This document shows, one piece after another, positions 23,785 through 36,103 of a DNA stretch of 64,000 nucleotides. Every line of letters begins with the position of its first letter. Position 1 is the first letter of the stretch. This stretch comes from Tigriopus japonicus (taxonomy: Eukaryota > Arthropoda > Copepoda > Harpacticoida > Harpacticidae). A program made the position numbers and the translations under genes. The stretch spans positions 6,511,330 through 6,575,329 of the forward strand of contig CM021319.1 in NCBI GenBank assembly GCA_010645155.1, written 5' to 3'. The notes beneath the pieces were generated by a model that was not told the DNA's origin, did not search any database, and worked only from the letters and a program-made list of their open reading frames with translations.

Positions 23785-26784
23785 ATGACTTGGCACGAAA
23801 AGGACCTGGTTTGTCGAATCGGAGCGTTATATCAGTCCCACCGGGATGATGCAATATGGGCCGGAATGGGTGGAACTTTGATTCGGGTGCCTAGAAGCGA
23901 CTGCCGCCCATTACGCGTCTTTTTAGACACCTATATTCACCGAATTCAACCGTCGTTGAGCCCAAACGAGATTTGGGTGTACGGGGGCAAACGATTAGCC
24001 GTGATAGATACCCTCCATCGTCGTGTTCAACGCCAAATCCAGGCCCCAGATTGGATTCAACACGTGTGGTCGAGTTCGAAGAACTCAAACTTGTTGTGGC
24101 TGCTGACCTCGCACAATCGGGTTCATCGAATTTCGATCGAATCGGGCCAAGTTCAAACTACCTGGGTCTGTGAAGAGCGATGCATCCTGTACTCGGGGCT
24201 ATTCGTCCCATCAGAGGGAGCTGAACCCGCTGTGCTCAGTGGAACGGTGTTCCAGACGATCTTGGTGTGGCGACCCCAAGATCCTTCACCGGTTTTACAT
24301 CGCTTGACCGGTCATGAGGGTGTGATTTTTGGCTTGGAGTTCCATGCCGAACGCAATCTGGTTTGTTCTACTTCGGACGATCGAACGGCTCGAGTTTGGC
24401 GGGTAATTTTTGAGGATAAGGATCGAGATTGGCACCGGTGTCAGATTCAAGCCCTGTGGGTATTTTTGGGTCACACGGCGCGCGTCTTTCGTAGCCTCAT
24501 CTTATCCAATGGAATCGTTGTCGGGGGTGAAGATTCGCGCTTGACTTTTTGGCGTCAGGGACAATGCGTTCGATCGGAAACGCAAGCCCACAATGGATCT
24601 CCCGTTTGGGCTTTAGCCGCGCACTCAAATAAAGCCAATGTCGTGATATCCGGTGGGCAAGATGGCTCCATTCGTCGTTGGTCTTTGGATCCGGATCCAG
24701 TCGCCATTGAGCTTAGCATACCGAGCTTTAACGCCCGGGAGTTTTACCCTCGTGTCGTTCGAGAATTTGAGGGTTGGAAAATTTGCCTTGTCGGTCAAAA
24801 CGGGATTGTCGCTTTACGCTGCATTGGAACCGCCCAGAACGATGTTCAAGCGTTGACTTTGGTGGATGAGACACCGGATCAAGTTACATTTTGTGCTCTG
24901 GAGGTGTTCCAGAACTCGATGTTTGCGGCTACGAATTGCGGACGATTAAAAGAGTATCGCTTGGAACGAGATTCAAAATGCGAGGTCTTAAACTGTGTCT
25001 TTGTCACATCGACAATAGTATTTGATGCTAAAGTGTTCTCATTGCAAATCGTATGGTTTGCTAATGATAATTTGATTCTGGTTTGTGGACCCCATGGAAT
25101 GGTCAAAGGAGTTCACAGACGTACTTCATCGGTGTATTTCTTCGAATTGCCCAAGCCCAAGCCATCCAAAACCGAACAAGGCCAGTGGGTCAATTGTGCA
25201 GTAATTCACGAGACCTTGGGTTTATTAGTGCTCGGTGATCGACACGGTAATATCCTGAGCTACCTTTTAAATGACCCTTGCCGTTTAGAAGCCGTGCTTG
25301 ATGTGGATTCAAATTTTGAGGGTTGGAAAGTTTGCTCTGTTGATCAAAACGGGATTATACCAAAGGCGCATCAACAACGTGGAGTGTCTCATTTGAGTAT
25401 AAACCAAAATTTGAACCGACTCACTTCGATCGGAAGGGATGGCCTGATGAAAACGTATGATATAGATGAAGTTGCCCAATCAATTGCAGAAAAAACATGC
25501 GCGCGATTACCCTTGGACTCCTTGGAAATGATTATCGAAGCAAAATTCATCCGAAATGGAGAGATCATTCACCAAGAGCTCATCCTTGGATTCCACGGGT
25601 CGGATTTCGTTCTCTATAGTCTGGAAGAACATAGGGTGCTGGCCCGAATACCATGTGGCGGGAGTCATCGATCTTGGTCTTTCACCCCCAACGGCAATCA
25701 ATCTGAATTTGCATTCGTTAAAGATCGTAAGCTCTTTGTTGCAATCGTCAAACTCGACGACATATTGAGCTCATGCTTAAAGGAAGGCTTTCACTCTCGA
25801 GAAATCCAGGTCGTGCGTCACTTTGAACTTGATCACGAGCATTACCTCGCCACAGCCGGTGAAGATGTTGATATCCGAATCCACAAGATCAGCTCTCAAG
25901 GAGAATTTTCTACTGAGAGGGTGTTGAAATCCCACATTTCCTCCGTAAAAGCTATTGACGTGGTGAAATTGGACAACCAATCGCGATTATTGGTTTCGGT
26001 TGGTGGGCGGGCTCAAATCAAAGTATGGTTGGTCACGCCTGGACTCATCATCACGGAGACGGCCTCGCATCTACTTAAAGGAAACGACAAGCGAAGGAAA
26101 AAGACTTGGCGAGATTTGAACGTGATCCATGACACCGAGACCCGGTTCACGGATGTGGCCATAGACCCGAGAAATAGCACGAGTATTTTCGTCGGCGGGT
26201 CCGATTGCGTGTTACGAAAATTTGAATTGAGCGATAATTTCTCTAGAATTGATCTCGTCGCTGAAAGCGAACCGCTTCACCATGCTTTTCTAAGTTTGAA
26301 AGTGGATCCACAACTTGGATTGGTGATTACCACGAGTAATGATGGATTTGTGCGAACTTTTACCACAGAAGATCTTACATTAGTGAACGAGCGGATGCTC
26401 ACCAAGAGCGGTTTGAATGTGATATCAAAGCCCTGCCAAGGCCAAATGTGTTTCGCTGGGGGCGATGGAGGAGAAATTGTTTGGTTCGCCTACCCAAGTT
26501 TGACCAAGCACCATGTGTTTCCCGAATGCCAAGCAGCACAAATCAATGGCATGCATTTCCTTGCAGAAAAGAATGAGCTCATTACCTCCTCTGTGGATCA
26601 ACGGATATCATTATGGTCAATTTTGTGTGACTCGAACTCGAATGCTCCGACCTTGCAATTAAAGTCCCAAATTTGTACGGATGTTGCAGATGCCCAGTGT
26701 TTGGATGTTTGGCCTTCGAGCGAAGAAGACTCTTATTTAGTTGCTATTGGAGGGGAAGGAATGGCTATTTTTGAATTTAAATAA
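23785..26784 (+). CDS. WDR6: WDR6-type WD-repeat protein (tRNA 2'-O-methylation partner)
   Basis: The single-exon protein has 999 residues. Family knowledge: WDR6 (yeast Trm734/Rtt10) binds the FTSJ1/Trm7 methyltransferase and directs Gm34 in the tRNA anticodon loop. Sequence support is a series of WD blades in WDR6 order: LTGHEGVIFGLEF and CSTSDDRTARVWRV, LGHTARVFRSLI, GGEDSRLTFWRQ, then GGQDGSIRRWSL. The long C-terminal propellers include GGSDCVLRKFEL and TSSVDQRISLWS. I chose the ATG at 23785 (A at -3) over upstream non-ATG codons. Residues about 326-342 and 509-525 are near copies of each other (FEGWKICLVGQNGIV / FEGWKVCSVDQNGII). The stop codon overlaps an AATAAA signal, and SNAPC4 ends 43 bp beyond on the other strand. 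Confidence 0.9.
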   Translation: MTWHEKDLVCRIGALYQSHRDDAIWAGMGGTLIRVPRSDCRPLRVFLDTYIHRIQPSLSPNEIWVYGGKRLAVIDTLHRRVQRQIQAPDWIQHVWSSSKNSNLLWLLTSHNRVHRISIESGQVQTTWVCEERCILYSGLFVPSEGAEPAVLSGTVFQTILVWRPQDPSPVLHRLTGHEGVIFGLEFHAERNLVCSTSDDRTARVWRVIFEDKDRDWHRCQIQALWVFLGHTARVFRSLILSNGIVVGGEDSRLTFWRQGQCVRSETQAHNGSPVWALAAHSNKANVVISGGQDGSIRRWSLDPDPVAIELSIPSFNAREFYPRVVREFEGWKICLVGQNGIVALRCIGTAQNDVQALTLVDETPDQVTFCALEVFQNSMFAATNCGRLKEYRLERDSKCEVLNCVFVTSTIVFDAKVFSLQIVWFANDNLILVCGPHGMVKGVHRRTSSVYFFELPKPKPSKTEQGQWVNCAVIHETLGLLVLGDRHGNILSYLLNDPCRLEAVLDVDSNFEGWKVCSVDQNGIIPKAHQQRGVSHLSINQNLNRLTSIGRDGLMKTYDIDEVAQSIAEKTCARLPLDSLEMIIEAKFIRNGEIIHQELILGFHGSDFVLYSLEEHRVLARIPCGGSHRSWSFTPNGNQSEFAFVKDRKLFVAIVKLDDILSSCLKEGFHSREIQVVRHFELDHEHYLATAGEDVDIRIHKISSQGEFSTERVLKSHISSVKAIDVVKLDNQSRLLVSVGGRAQIKVWLVTPGLIITETASHLLKGNDKRRKKTWRDLNVIHDTETRFTDVAIDPRNSTSIFVGGSDCVLRKFELSDNFSRIDLVAESEPLHHAFLSLKVDPQLGLVITTSNDGFVRTFTTEDLTLVNERMLTKSGLNVISKPCQGQMCFAGGDGGEIVWFAYPSLTKHHVFPECQAAQINGMHFLAEKNELITSSVDQRISLWSILCDSNSNAPTLQLKSQICTDVADAQCLDVWPSSEEDSYLVAIGGEGMAIFEFK

Positions 26785-26827
26785 AAACCTTTCGAGTATA
26801 TTTTCTCATAACTTGACCAAGCGAGGA

Positions 26828-29800
26828 TCAATCCGTTTTTCCTGGCTTCAAGTCAATTTGTGAACTTTCTTCGGACTGGTTAGTTTCATCATGGGTCCGT
26901 TTCCTGGTGGCTTTAGGGAGTGAGGTCTTCATTTGTTTTGGACCATTGATCACCCGCACTTTCCGAGAGGGAATATTTTGACGGGATTGCTGAATGATTT
27001 CGGTCGAGTCGAAAGGGTTTTCAGCCGAGAGGGGCGAATCTTCATCATCATTTCCATTTGGACTGTCTTCCTTCAAGCTTCCAAACAAATTGTCTTTGGC
27101 ACCGAGATCGAAAGGAATCCTTGAAGAAAGAGAAACATATGTTCTAGAATTTGTTATGCATCAACGCAAGAAATGAAAAAGAATGTTCCTTTTAGACAAG
27201 GCTCAAGTTTGTGACGCACAAGGTTTAAGAATAGCCATATTAAGTTATTTCTTTCACTGATCTCATCTCAGACGAAATAAAAAGGGTACATTACATCATT
27301 CTTCATACGTTAGTGTCCAAAAATTTCAGCTCAGGTTTTATCATCCTATCAGATGGGGAAAGTTCTTGAAAGAGCGGTGTATATGGTAACAAATCTTTTT
27401 ATTTCAACTCGGTTTATCACCGGATAAACTAAAATAGCACCATGATCCCAGGTTTTCAACATCTCGGCATTATTAAAGACCTCCATTGACTTGGTATTTC
27501 AATGGGCAAAAATATTATCGGAACCCCCAATTCTTCAGTCTCTCTTTTCGTGATGCTACTCAAACTTTGAAACACAATATCTAATTTTCCCCATTTTACT
27601 TCCAACTGAATCATAAAGAATGTTTTACTTACTTCATAGAGGCCATGATGGCTGGCCACAAGAAGAGCGCTTTGAATCTGTGGAATAACAAGGCATCGGC
27701 TTGGGATTCAGTTGCACGAGCATTAGTGGGAGCGCTTGAGTTCAACGAGGATGGCATGTCCTCCAATTCAGAAGCTGATAGGATCACATCAGGGTGGAAG
27801 ATCCCGTTCGTTATCAAGGACGCAGAATCAACATGAAGAGGAATATTTTCATCGGGTGCCGCTCGCTTCTGAAGATATCGGTTATAGAGACTCATACCCC
27901 GGAATCCGATCAAAGTGGACAAGTTTGGCGGTAGGGTGGTCAGCTCTGACGAAATGGAAGTTGTAGCTGGCTCACTCGTTGGATTCTCTCGGGTTGATAC
28001 TGTGGGCAGTGGGGTTGCATCAACCTCCATTGATGATGATGTTGCGGCGCCAGTTGGAGTTATCAACTGGGGATTCTTTCGACCATAGGTTCGAACTTTG
28101 GGTCGCTTTGGCGACGGTGGGGCAACTTCCGGCTGTAAAAGTGCATGAGCTCATTTTTTTGAATGCTAAAGTAATTTAGAACTCTAAGACACCAACTGAC
28201 CTCTTTGATAGCTGGATCTTTTGAATCGTTTTGTGCAATAACACGCTTGTACTGTTCCATTGCGCCTAGAATGTAGTCATCCGGTTTATCTGTGGGGTCT
28301 TCGGGTTCTGTTGCCGTGAAATTCAAGCTTTGGTTGCATTTCAACACTTTCCCCAAATTGAACATGGCTTGTCCAAATAGCGCAAATTGCTCTTCGGTCA
28401 TCCCTACAGAATCGAGAGAGTGTTTGAAAGGAATTTGAATCATGAAACATTCTCATCATCTTTTGCCACCGAACACCCACCTCGAATTCGGCGACTTGAC
28501 CGCCTAGTCTCCCATGTTGGCCTCATGAAGAGGGTCAAACCATTTTTCATTCGCTGCCCCAAGGTTCCCTTGAGAGCTTGTGGCGTCACTTTGGGTCTTC
28601 CGATGCCTCTCTTTTCTTCCAGACGGTTTTTACCTAACCTATTCTTGACCACGAGCATAGATTTGGGTTTGGGTGCGACCATCCCCAAGACTTCACACGA
28701 CGGAACAGTGAGCTTCCGCACGGGATCGGGCACTTTGCTAATCGCATCTTTGTTCCGAATCTCAGTGCTGAGATCCCTCATGAATTTTTCCACGGCGTCG
28801 ATTGGGATCTTGACCTGCAGATATCAGAAATAAAAAAAGTTTTTTTGGATCACCACATTTACGCGATCGATAAAAGGACCCCTTACCCCTTCTGGAGTGG
28901 TTCGGAATGCTAATTTAGGCTCAGATGTGGAAGGTAAGTTGTCTTCAGTGGGCTCTGGTTCGTCGGTTTGATCCTGGACATCGCGATACTTGTTCAAAAA
29001 CTCTTCAAGGCAAAGGTTCCACCGTTCAAACAACCGCTCTTGTCGACTCCTATTGGTCCTCGTTCTTGACCGATAGCACTCTACGCCTAAATTGAACTGA
29101 TCGGGGTCGGTGATGAACTTCTTGTAGATCCCAAAGAACCGTCTGCGACATTGTAATCGACTCTTGCCAGGGGTTCGCTCGGCCACTTTCACCCAATCTT
29201 TCGTGCCCAATTCCTTGACAGCTTCCAACAACCGTTGATCGTCCTCTTTTGTCCAAGAATCGAGACTTACAGACAGAAAGTTTTGATATCGTGCCAGGAT
29301 TTGAGAGGCATTCCTGGACGGAAGATAATCCGAAATGAGACGCCATTGCTCGCCGAAAAACTTGACCGCGGCCAAAACCAGGAAATCCTCGGATTCAGTG
29401 AAGGCTCCAGAACGAAGTCCTTCTGTTAACGAGATCACATAACGTTGGTAGCATTGATCTTTGGTTCGTCCATCCATATAGTAAGCCACTTTGGTCCAAG
29501 GAATGAAATTGTTAAGCCGACACTTTGCCACCAACTGTCGCAGTCGCCGATCCTCGGTCATGGTCCATTTACGTTTCTCGGAATTGCGATTCCATTTCAG
29601 TTGATAGCGCATGCAACACAAAAATCCCGTTCGATTAGTATCCAATTCCAAAGCAATTTGATCCCAATCAGTGCGTTGATGAGTATCCGCTAAATGCATG
29701 AGTAAGTTGTCTTCCTCACGAGTCCATGAAGCTCGATTGATCGTGGGATGAAGCATATTCTTCCACATTAACTCGCAACATTTGGCCGAAATTGTACCTT

Positions 29801-30889
29801 GGAACTGCAAAAAAACGCCTTCGTATCAAATTGGGACTAGGATCAAAACCGACTACTCAATTTTCTCACCGCTTGTGCGGATATTCGCATCCAATCGAAA
29901 TCTTCTTCTCGGTTGTGGAACAATTCTTTGTCAGTGAGGGCTTTGATTCGCTCAATCTCTCGTTTGGTTTCTCTCAGTTGCTCTAGAAGTTCGACTTTTC
30001 GCTCAGGTGGGACATTTTTTCTTCGACTTTCGGCCAAAAGACTCTCCCACTTGGCCATGGGACGACTCATTCTCTCTCTCAAAGCGTCTTCTTTCACCTA
30101 GTGGAAACGAGCAAAATGGCCAAACACGTTCTTCCCTCGTCTCCTTCAATCTTTTTCCCTTACCGCCAAACGCAAACTACGCTTTTCACTCTCTTTCCAT
30201 TCTTTCGGATTGGTCAAGTAGGGGTCAAGTTCGCAGTTCCGCTTTTTCTGAACGGAATCCGGATTGGGCGGATGACTAAATAGCCGTTCATCTTTGAAAT
30301 AGGGCGAGCTAAACACGTTAATAAATCGCTTTTCGCTTTGAGGCAAACTCGCTTGAGCCGCCACCGTCATATGACCTTTCTGAAGCTCTTCTAATTCGTG
30401 ACTCAACGCCTCTTGACGATTCTGATTCCGCTCCAAAGCCAACTGTAATGCCTCAATCGCCTCTAGAACCGCGTTTTGATAGGTCTGTGGAATTAGTTTT
30501 GGTCAAGTCTGATCTCAATACAAATGGCCTTTGAAGGTCGCCAATTTACCTCGTTCAAAATCAAGGCATTGTGGTAGGATACCGGGATATCGCCTTCCTC
30601 AATCTCGTCTACATTCAACATTTGAAGCTCGTCCTCATCGATGGTGCTCTCAGGCTCCAATGGGTCTGGATCCTTAAGAGTGCTGGATGAGGTGGTAAAC
30701 TCACTCTCGTAAGTGCCTAAAGAGAAGAGAATCCATCTGGGGATGATAAAATCTCGGGTATATATAATTTCAAAAAAAATATAATGTACCCGTTTGTGAA
30801 GTTTGACTGGGCACGTACAAAGTGTCGGATTGCGTGTCTGAAAATTGAATCTCCTCGAAAGGAAACTCGACTGTAGGTGGAGGCTCCAT
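26828..30889 (-). CDS. SNAPC4: snRNA-activating protein complex subunit 4 (Myb-repeat SNAP190)
   Basis: SNAPC4 is the large DNA-binding subunit of SNAPc, which recognises the proximal sequence element of snRNA promoters for Pol II and Pol III. Nine exons join in frame: 30889-30790, 30716-30550, 30484-30164, 30097-29870, 29804-28887, 28814-28481, 28403-28201, 28132-27633 and 27119-26828, giving 1,020 residues. The conserved N-terminal helical region includes LDPYLTNPKEWKESEKRSL and FDWMRISAQA. Four Myb-like repeats lie at about residues 297-500, with W-x-x-E-E-D style starts (ASWTREEDN, RKWTMTEDR, GAFTESEDF, DSWTKEDDQ). An AT-hook-like GIGRPKV lies in exon 6, and the C-terminal third is weakly conserved. 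Most introns are 65-80 bp; intron 8 is 513 bp. Upstream it diverges from RpS5. Confidence 0.92.
27120..27632 (-). other. Intron 8 of SNAPC4
   Basis: The GTAAGT donor follows 27633 and the TTTCTTCAAG acceptor precedes 27119. Joining them gives codon AA|G and keeps the frame into the last exon. At 513 bp it is the longest intron of this gene. I see no nested gene. Confidence 0.75.
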
Positions 30890-31609
30890 TGAAGCGAGCT
30901 TGGGTTTGGATGCGGAATTTTTGGCTATTAAGATGGAGATGAAAGCGAGGGTAGTCGTAATTTACCGAGCTCAAGTTTCGAGCAGAACTTCGCGAGCGAA
31001 TGTAAACATAAACTAAGGACCGCATTTTCTCGTATTTCAATTTTTGACTGACACAAAATTCATCGTTTTAGGTATTTTGAAATATTTTTGTTTTTGAAAA
31101 AATATTTAAAAGTAACCAATTAGTTTTGTTCCTATTATTATGTCAAACTATTGACTCAAATTTTCATTTTGTCTTTAAGACCCAACAATTTATCTTCCCT
31201 TGTTATTGTTTCAAGATTTCAGGGCGACCCTGAGTAAAACCTTATTGGTCCCTCATACGACGTTTTGCCTCAGTTGATAGGGCGTGTTAATTCTTTTTCA
31301 CTCATTGGCAAATGAATATCTTTCTCTTCTCATTGGTATGTGATTTATCAAGTATAGATTGTCAACAAAAATCAAATATAATTGTCGTGAAATAAACGCC
31401 GGAGGTTTGCTCTCCCTTATTTCTAATTCCCTCCTAACTCTTACATCAACCTCTTATTAATGGTTTTACTTCAGTCACAAACCGAAATAAACATCCTCAA
31501 ATCCTACCACAATATCAAAACCCACGATTTTCCTGTCATTCAAACTCATTTCATCTATGTTTCCTCCAATATTCTCATCACCCTGAGCTCAGCTGATGTG
31601 TTGTTTTTC
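30890..31609. promoter_or_regulatory. Divergent intergenic region between SNAPC4 and RpS5
   Basis: About 0.7 kb separates the SNAPC4 ATG (minus, 30889) from the inferred RpS5 leader exon (plus). It is AT-rich around 31050-31200. No gene or clear core promoter element was found; it must hold both promoters by position. Confidence 0.5.
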
Positions 31610-32206
31610 CTGTTTACCTTCATCCGTCCTTTTTATTCTGCTGCTCGTTTCCGTCAGACCGAAGGCGAGGTAAGCTCCCACATTTTCTCTTACAGTCAGT
31701 CGTCCCCGTGAACTCGGATCCCTCTGATCGTTGATAGCGGTTCCCGGACCAATCCCGCCCAACTTCGTTAAAGCTCATACCCAGGGTGTGTCTCGAATAT
31801 CCCCGCCCTTTGCTCGACTCCATGGAGGTTCGCCCACTCCTCTTTTTGACTAGCTTGACAATCTCCGTTGTCTTCCACTTTTGACCATCCAATGGTTGAT
31901 ATTCAAAGGTCTCATTTGAAAGATAGAAATCCGGCGCACCCAATGAAACTGTCAGAATTGAAAGGGGTCGTTGGATGGCCCGGATATTTCAAGATATCCA
32001 TCCCAATGAAACGATCGAAAAGTTCCTGATTCGATGGGATCATTGCCGAATGGAAGATTATGAGCTTTCCATATCCTTCTCAGAGTCTTGATTCATCCGT
32101 AGATTCTCGAGAGCGGAAACGGTTAGCGACAATTGGCAATATTTAGGATTAGATTTCATTGAGGAAGAGGACGAAGGTGATCATGGCTGTATTTTTGATT
32201 TTGTAG
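31610..32206 (+). promoter_or_regulatory. RpS5 leader exon and 5'UTR intron
   Basis: A pyrimidine-rich stretch (about 31600-31650) resembling the 5' TOP region of ribosomal protein mRNAs leads into an exon ending at 31669 before GTAAGC. The acceptor TTTTGTAG ends at 32206, 14 bp before the ATG. The 537-bp intron would lie wholly in the leader, an arrangement common in ribosomal protein genes. The exact transcription start is not determinable. Confidence 0.5.
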
Positions 32207-32220
32207 CTGATCCAACCACC

Positions 32221-33265
<1,045 letters not shown>

Positions 33266-33802
33266 GAAGCTACTACATGTGTGTAATCTGAAATTTGTTC
33301 TTCATACACGGAGCGATTGTTCCATATGGAATAAAGGCTGTCCAACCCCAGAGCTTGCGTTTCAGATTTATTTTCAAACCATTTATTCGAGAGTCAACTC
33401 CACGTTTTGGAGTACCTAATAGAAAATCCGGCTGCCTGAAAGTCAATCTCAAATGAAATCCAAATTACGAAAGTAGTTCTCTCTCTGTATTTCGTGTGAA
33501 ATTTGAGGTTGTTCTGGTCTTTTTCCTGCGCTTGTGTTTCCATTGCTCGAATTGAAAAATTCGAGCAAATTCGAAGAACAAAAGGTGGAAATGCAACTGT
33601 CTTGATTGGAATATAGAGCTATAGTGAAGAATAAAGACTTCTACATTACAAGAGACTGGAGAAGAACAGGTTTTGTGTTCACGAAACTTTATAGTTCCTT
33701 GTGATTCCACCAAGCTTTCTTCCGGAAAGACACCTGTTCATTGTTTTCCGTGTAGGTTACTTCGAAGATGAAGCGCGTAATAATTTTAATCAATAACAGA
33801 GT
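33266..33802. other. Convergent 3' regions of RpS5 and GEN1
   Basis: The interval holds the RpS5 3'UTR with AATAAA near 33331, then about 470 bp up to the GEN1 stop codon on the other strand. No gene or structured element was recognised. Confidence 0.6.
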
Positions 33803-35632
33803 TCACTTGCACATGCGATCAAAGGAATCCTCAATATCAAAAGGATCTGAAGTTTTAATACCGGGTGAACTTGGAGTAAACTGTGCTCGTGCATTTGTTG
33901 TGGCTTGTTGGAATAATCTCAATTCCTTTTTCTTCGGCCTATGAGAAGTTGGGGTAGAAGTTTTTAATGGCGATTGAATCTCTCCTCTTTTCAAAGGGCT
34001 CTTCTCAGTCATTGGCCTCTTCAATGCACCTTTACTGATGATATCGTCAATAATAAAGGACAAATCCGAGCAATCGAACACCTCCGTCTCATTGTGAGAT
34101 GGGTCTGGCTCAGTTGGTTTTGATCTCACTTCTTGACGTACTTTTTGTTGGGAGAAGAATTGCGTAATGGGCTTCTGAATCTGATCCTCTATATTGGCAG
34201 GTTCGTTTTCTTTGTTGGCCTTGATTGGTGCCTTGCGAGGTTTGCAAGTCACTGCAGTGGTCTTCTTGGTTTTTTTCGGAGCTTCAACATAGTTCATGTA
34301 AAACTCGGGATACACCTGATTGAAGATCTCTGCAGCATCGCAACTCTCAAACGTTTCGGGCAATCCTTCCATGTCCTCGGCGTGAGCATTAATCAATCGC
34401 CATTGAACTACGAGACTGGGCACTCCACTCACAATGCGCTTTTTGACGAAAACCTCGGGCTCGATCACTTCTTGTCGACCCCCCGAGCTCAAATGCTCGA
34501 TCTGCCATTTTGTCAGGATAGGAATGAGTTTTTCCAAGGCGTATTCTTCGACCCACAAGAGCTTCTTACACATGATGGAGAGACATTGCTTGATCTTGGG
34601 ACAGCCGTAGTTGGTGAACTCACTGAGATCCGTGGGAGCCGACTCTTTGACCTCAAATTCAGCCAAAATCTTGGGCACGTCGTCTCTCCACCAATCCATG
34701 GGCAAAAGTAAACACTTCTTTTTCAAGCCATTTTCAACTTTGACAAGGTTTGGATCTTGCTTGAGTCGTTGGCAAAGACAATCATCGTCACTCACCGCGT
34801 GTTGCCACTTTTCACATGTCTTACAATGACGATCCTCCGAGTCATTTTGACAATCTTTGAAGGAGGAACACGCGATCCAAGGTTGGAACACGTTCTCAAT
34901 CCAGAATTGAAGCACTCGAATGGCATTCAGAGCCATTGGCCAGGCTCGGAACATCTTAAGCACACTTTCTTTGCCCACTCCTGACACACCCGCTGGACAA
35001 AAGTCACACCCCAAGATTACTGCCATAAAAAGGAGGCGATCCCGTGAAAGTCTGAGGTCGTTCATGAGTTTCTTAGCAGTAAAACGTTCCACAGAAAAGG
35101 TCTTGGCCGAGATGGAAAAATTCCGCAACACCGTTTGAGCACCGTAACAAAAGGCATCCGAATCATCGGAAATGACCCCATCGACAAGTCCTGTCTCGTT
35201 CAGCCGGGCACATAAGGCCTCGCCCTCCCCTTGGGCCTGCAGACATTGGACTCCCAAGGCCGAAAGGAGGAACTTGCATTCGTTCATCACGGCCTTGAGT
35301 CGATTCCGACTCAGAGACTTGACTTCCACCTCTTGGGTGCTCACGCCCATTTGAGCGGCTTTCCGTTGAGTCATGGTCTCCCGCTTGAGATCAGGGGCGT
35401 GTCCATCCAAGATAAAAACAGGTCGAATGCCCAATGCCAAAAGGGTGGAAGTGCGGAAGAACACGTTTCGTAGATGCGGTTTGGCCACTTTTCCGTGACT
35501 CATGGCTCGACATTGGCTGTTTTGAACCACCCAACCCGCTAAATCGACGGCCAACACTTGACCGGACAATTGACGAAGATCCACGGTCTCACCCGAACAC
35601 TCCACAATCGGCCAGAGGGTCTTGATCCCCAT
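33803..35632 (-). CDS. GEN1: GEN1/Yen1-type Holliday junction resolvase
   Basis: GEN1 is an XPG/FEN1-family nuclease that cuts four-way junctions symmetrically. The intronless gene encodes 609 residues (human 908, with a longer disordered tail). The N-terminal domain starts MGIKTLWPIVE and has the expected metal-binding acids in VDLAGWV, FILDGHAP, GEGEALCARLN, ISDDSDAFCYG and LGCDF. A helix-two-turn-helix region follows (CPAGVSGVGKESVLKMF), then a chromodomain-like region with VQWRLINAHAEDMEG. The C-terminal tail is disordered and contains QKPITQFF (codons 34177-34154), which matches the PCNA-binding PIP-box pattern. The ATG at 35632 begins the family's invariant N-terminus. Confidence 0.93.
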   Translation of the reverse strand: MGIKTLWPIVECSGETVDLRQLSGQVLAVDLAGWVVQNSQCRAMSHGKVAKPHLRNVFFRTSTLLALGIRPVFILDGHAPDLKRETMTQRKAAQMGVSTQEVEVKSLSRNRLKAVMNECKFLLSALGVQCLQAQGEGEALCARLNETGLVDGVISDDSDAFCYGAQTVLRNFSISAKTFSVERFTAKKLMNDLRLSRDRLLFMAVILGCDFCPAGVSGVGKESVLKMFRAWPMALNAIRVLQFWIENVFQPWIACSSFKDCQNDSEDRHCKTCEKWQHAVSDDDCLCQRLKQDPNLVKVENGLKKKCLLLPMDWWRDDVPKILAEFEVKESAPTDLSEFTNYGCPKIKQCLSIMCKKLLWVEEYALEKLIPILTKWQIEHLSSGGRQEVIEPEVFVKKRIVSGVPSLVVQWRLINAHAEDMEGLPETFESCDAAEIFNQVYPEFYMNYVEAPKKTKKTTAVTCKPRKAPIKANKENEPANIEDQIQKPITQFFSQQKVRQEVRSKPTEPDPSHNETEVFDCSDLSFIIDDIISKGALKRPMTEKSPLKRGEIQSPLKTSTPTSHRPKKKELRLFQQATTNARAQFTPSSPGIKTSDPFDIEDSFDRMCK

Positions 35633-36103
35633 GGTTGGTGAAAACTTCAGATGGATGTGTGGATGTTTTGGCGTGATGGTTTAAACCTTTGATGACATGA
35701 CGTCGGTTGATGTGACCGGCAATGCCACTGACGCAACCTCGATTTCATTCGATGATCAGGAAGAAAAGCCGAAAATGCGGGACTTTTCAGTTCAAACCAG
35801 CTGGTGTCAGTGCCTAGAAAGGAGAAATTTTGGGGTTGAGGTAGTATTTTCTTTTCAACAAGTCTGATTATTCCCATGTTTTAATGGAAAGAGAGCACAA
35901 CCGGAAGAGTAACTTTTATCTAACAAAGAATTTACATCATAGTGCCCGGTGAGATCATAAAGAGCGGGATCGTATAATACAATGCATATGACACGCGGTT
36001 CTATTACTCCGCATCGATAAATGGCCCAATTTTAGCACAAAACGAACGCGTGGAGCTAATGCGAACTAGCTCGATCTACATATCTACAAAAGGGATTTCA
36101 TCT
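35633..36103. other. Short intergenic region between GEN1 and CENP-A
   Basis: About 470 bp. The right part should be the 3'UTR of the CENP-A gene and the left part the GEN1 promoter, since both are transcribed leftward. A CGTCA-type element occurs near 35700 but I do not assign it. No gene seen. Confidence 0.5.

Noticed and set aside
31620..31943. 107-codon minus-strand frame opposite the RpS5 leader
   Set aside because: It overlaps the inferred RpS5 leader exon and 5'UTR intron, has no family resemblance and most likely reflects the mixed composition of the intron.
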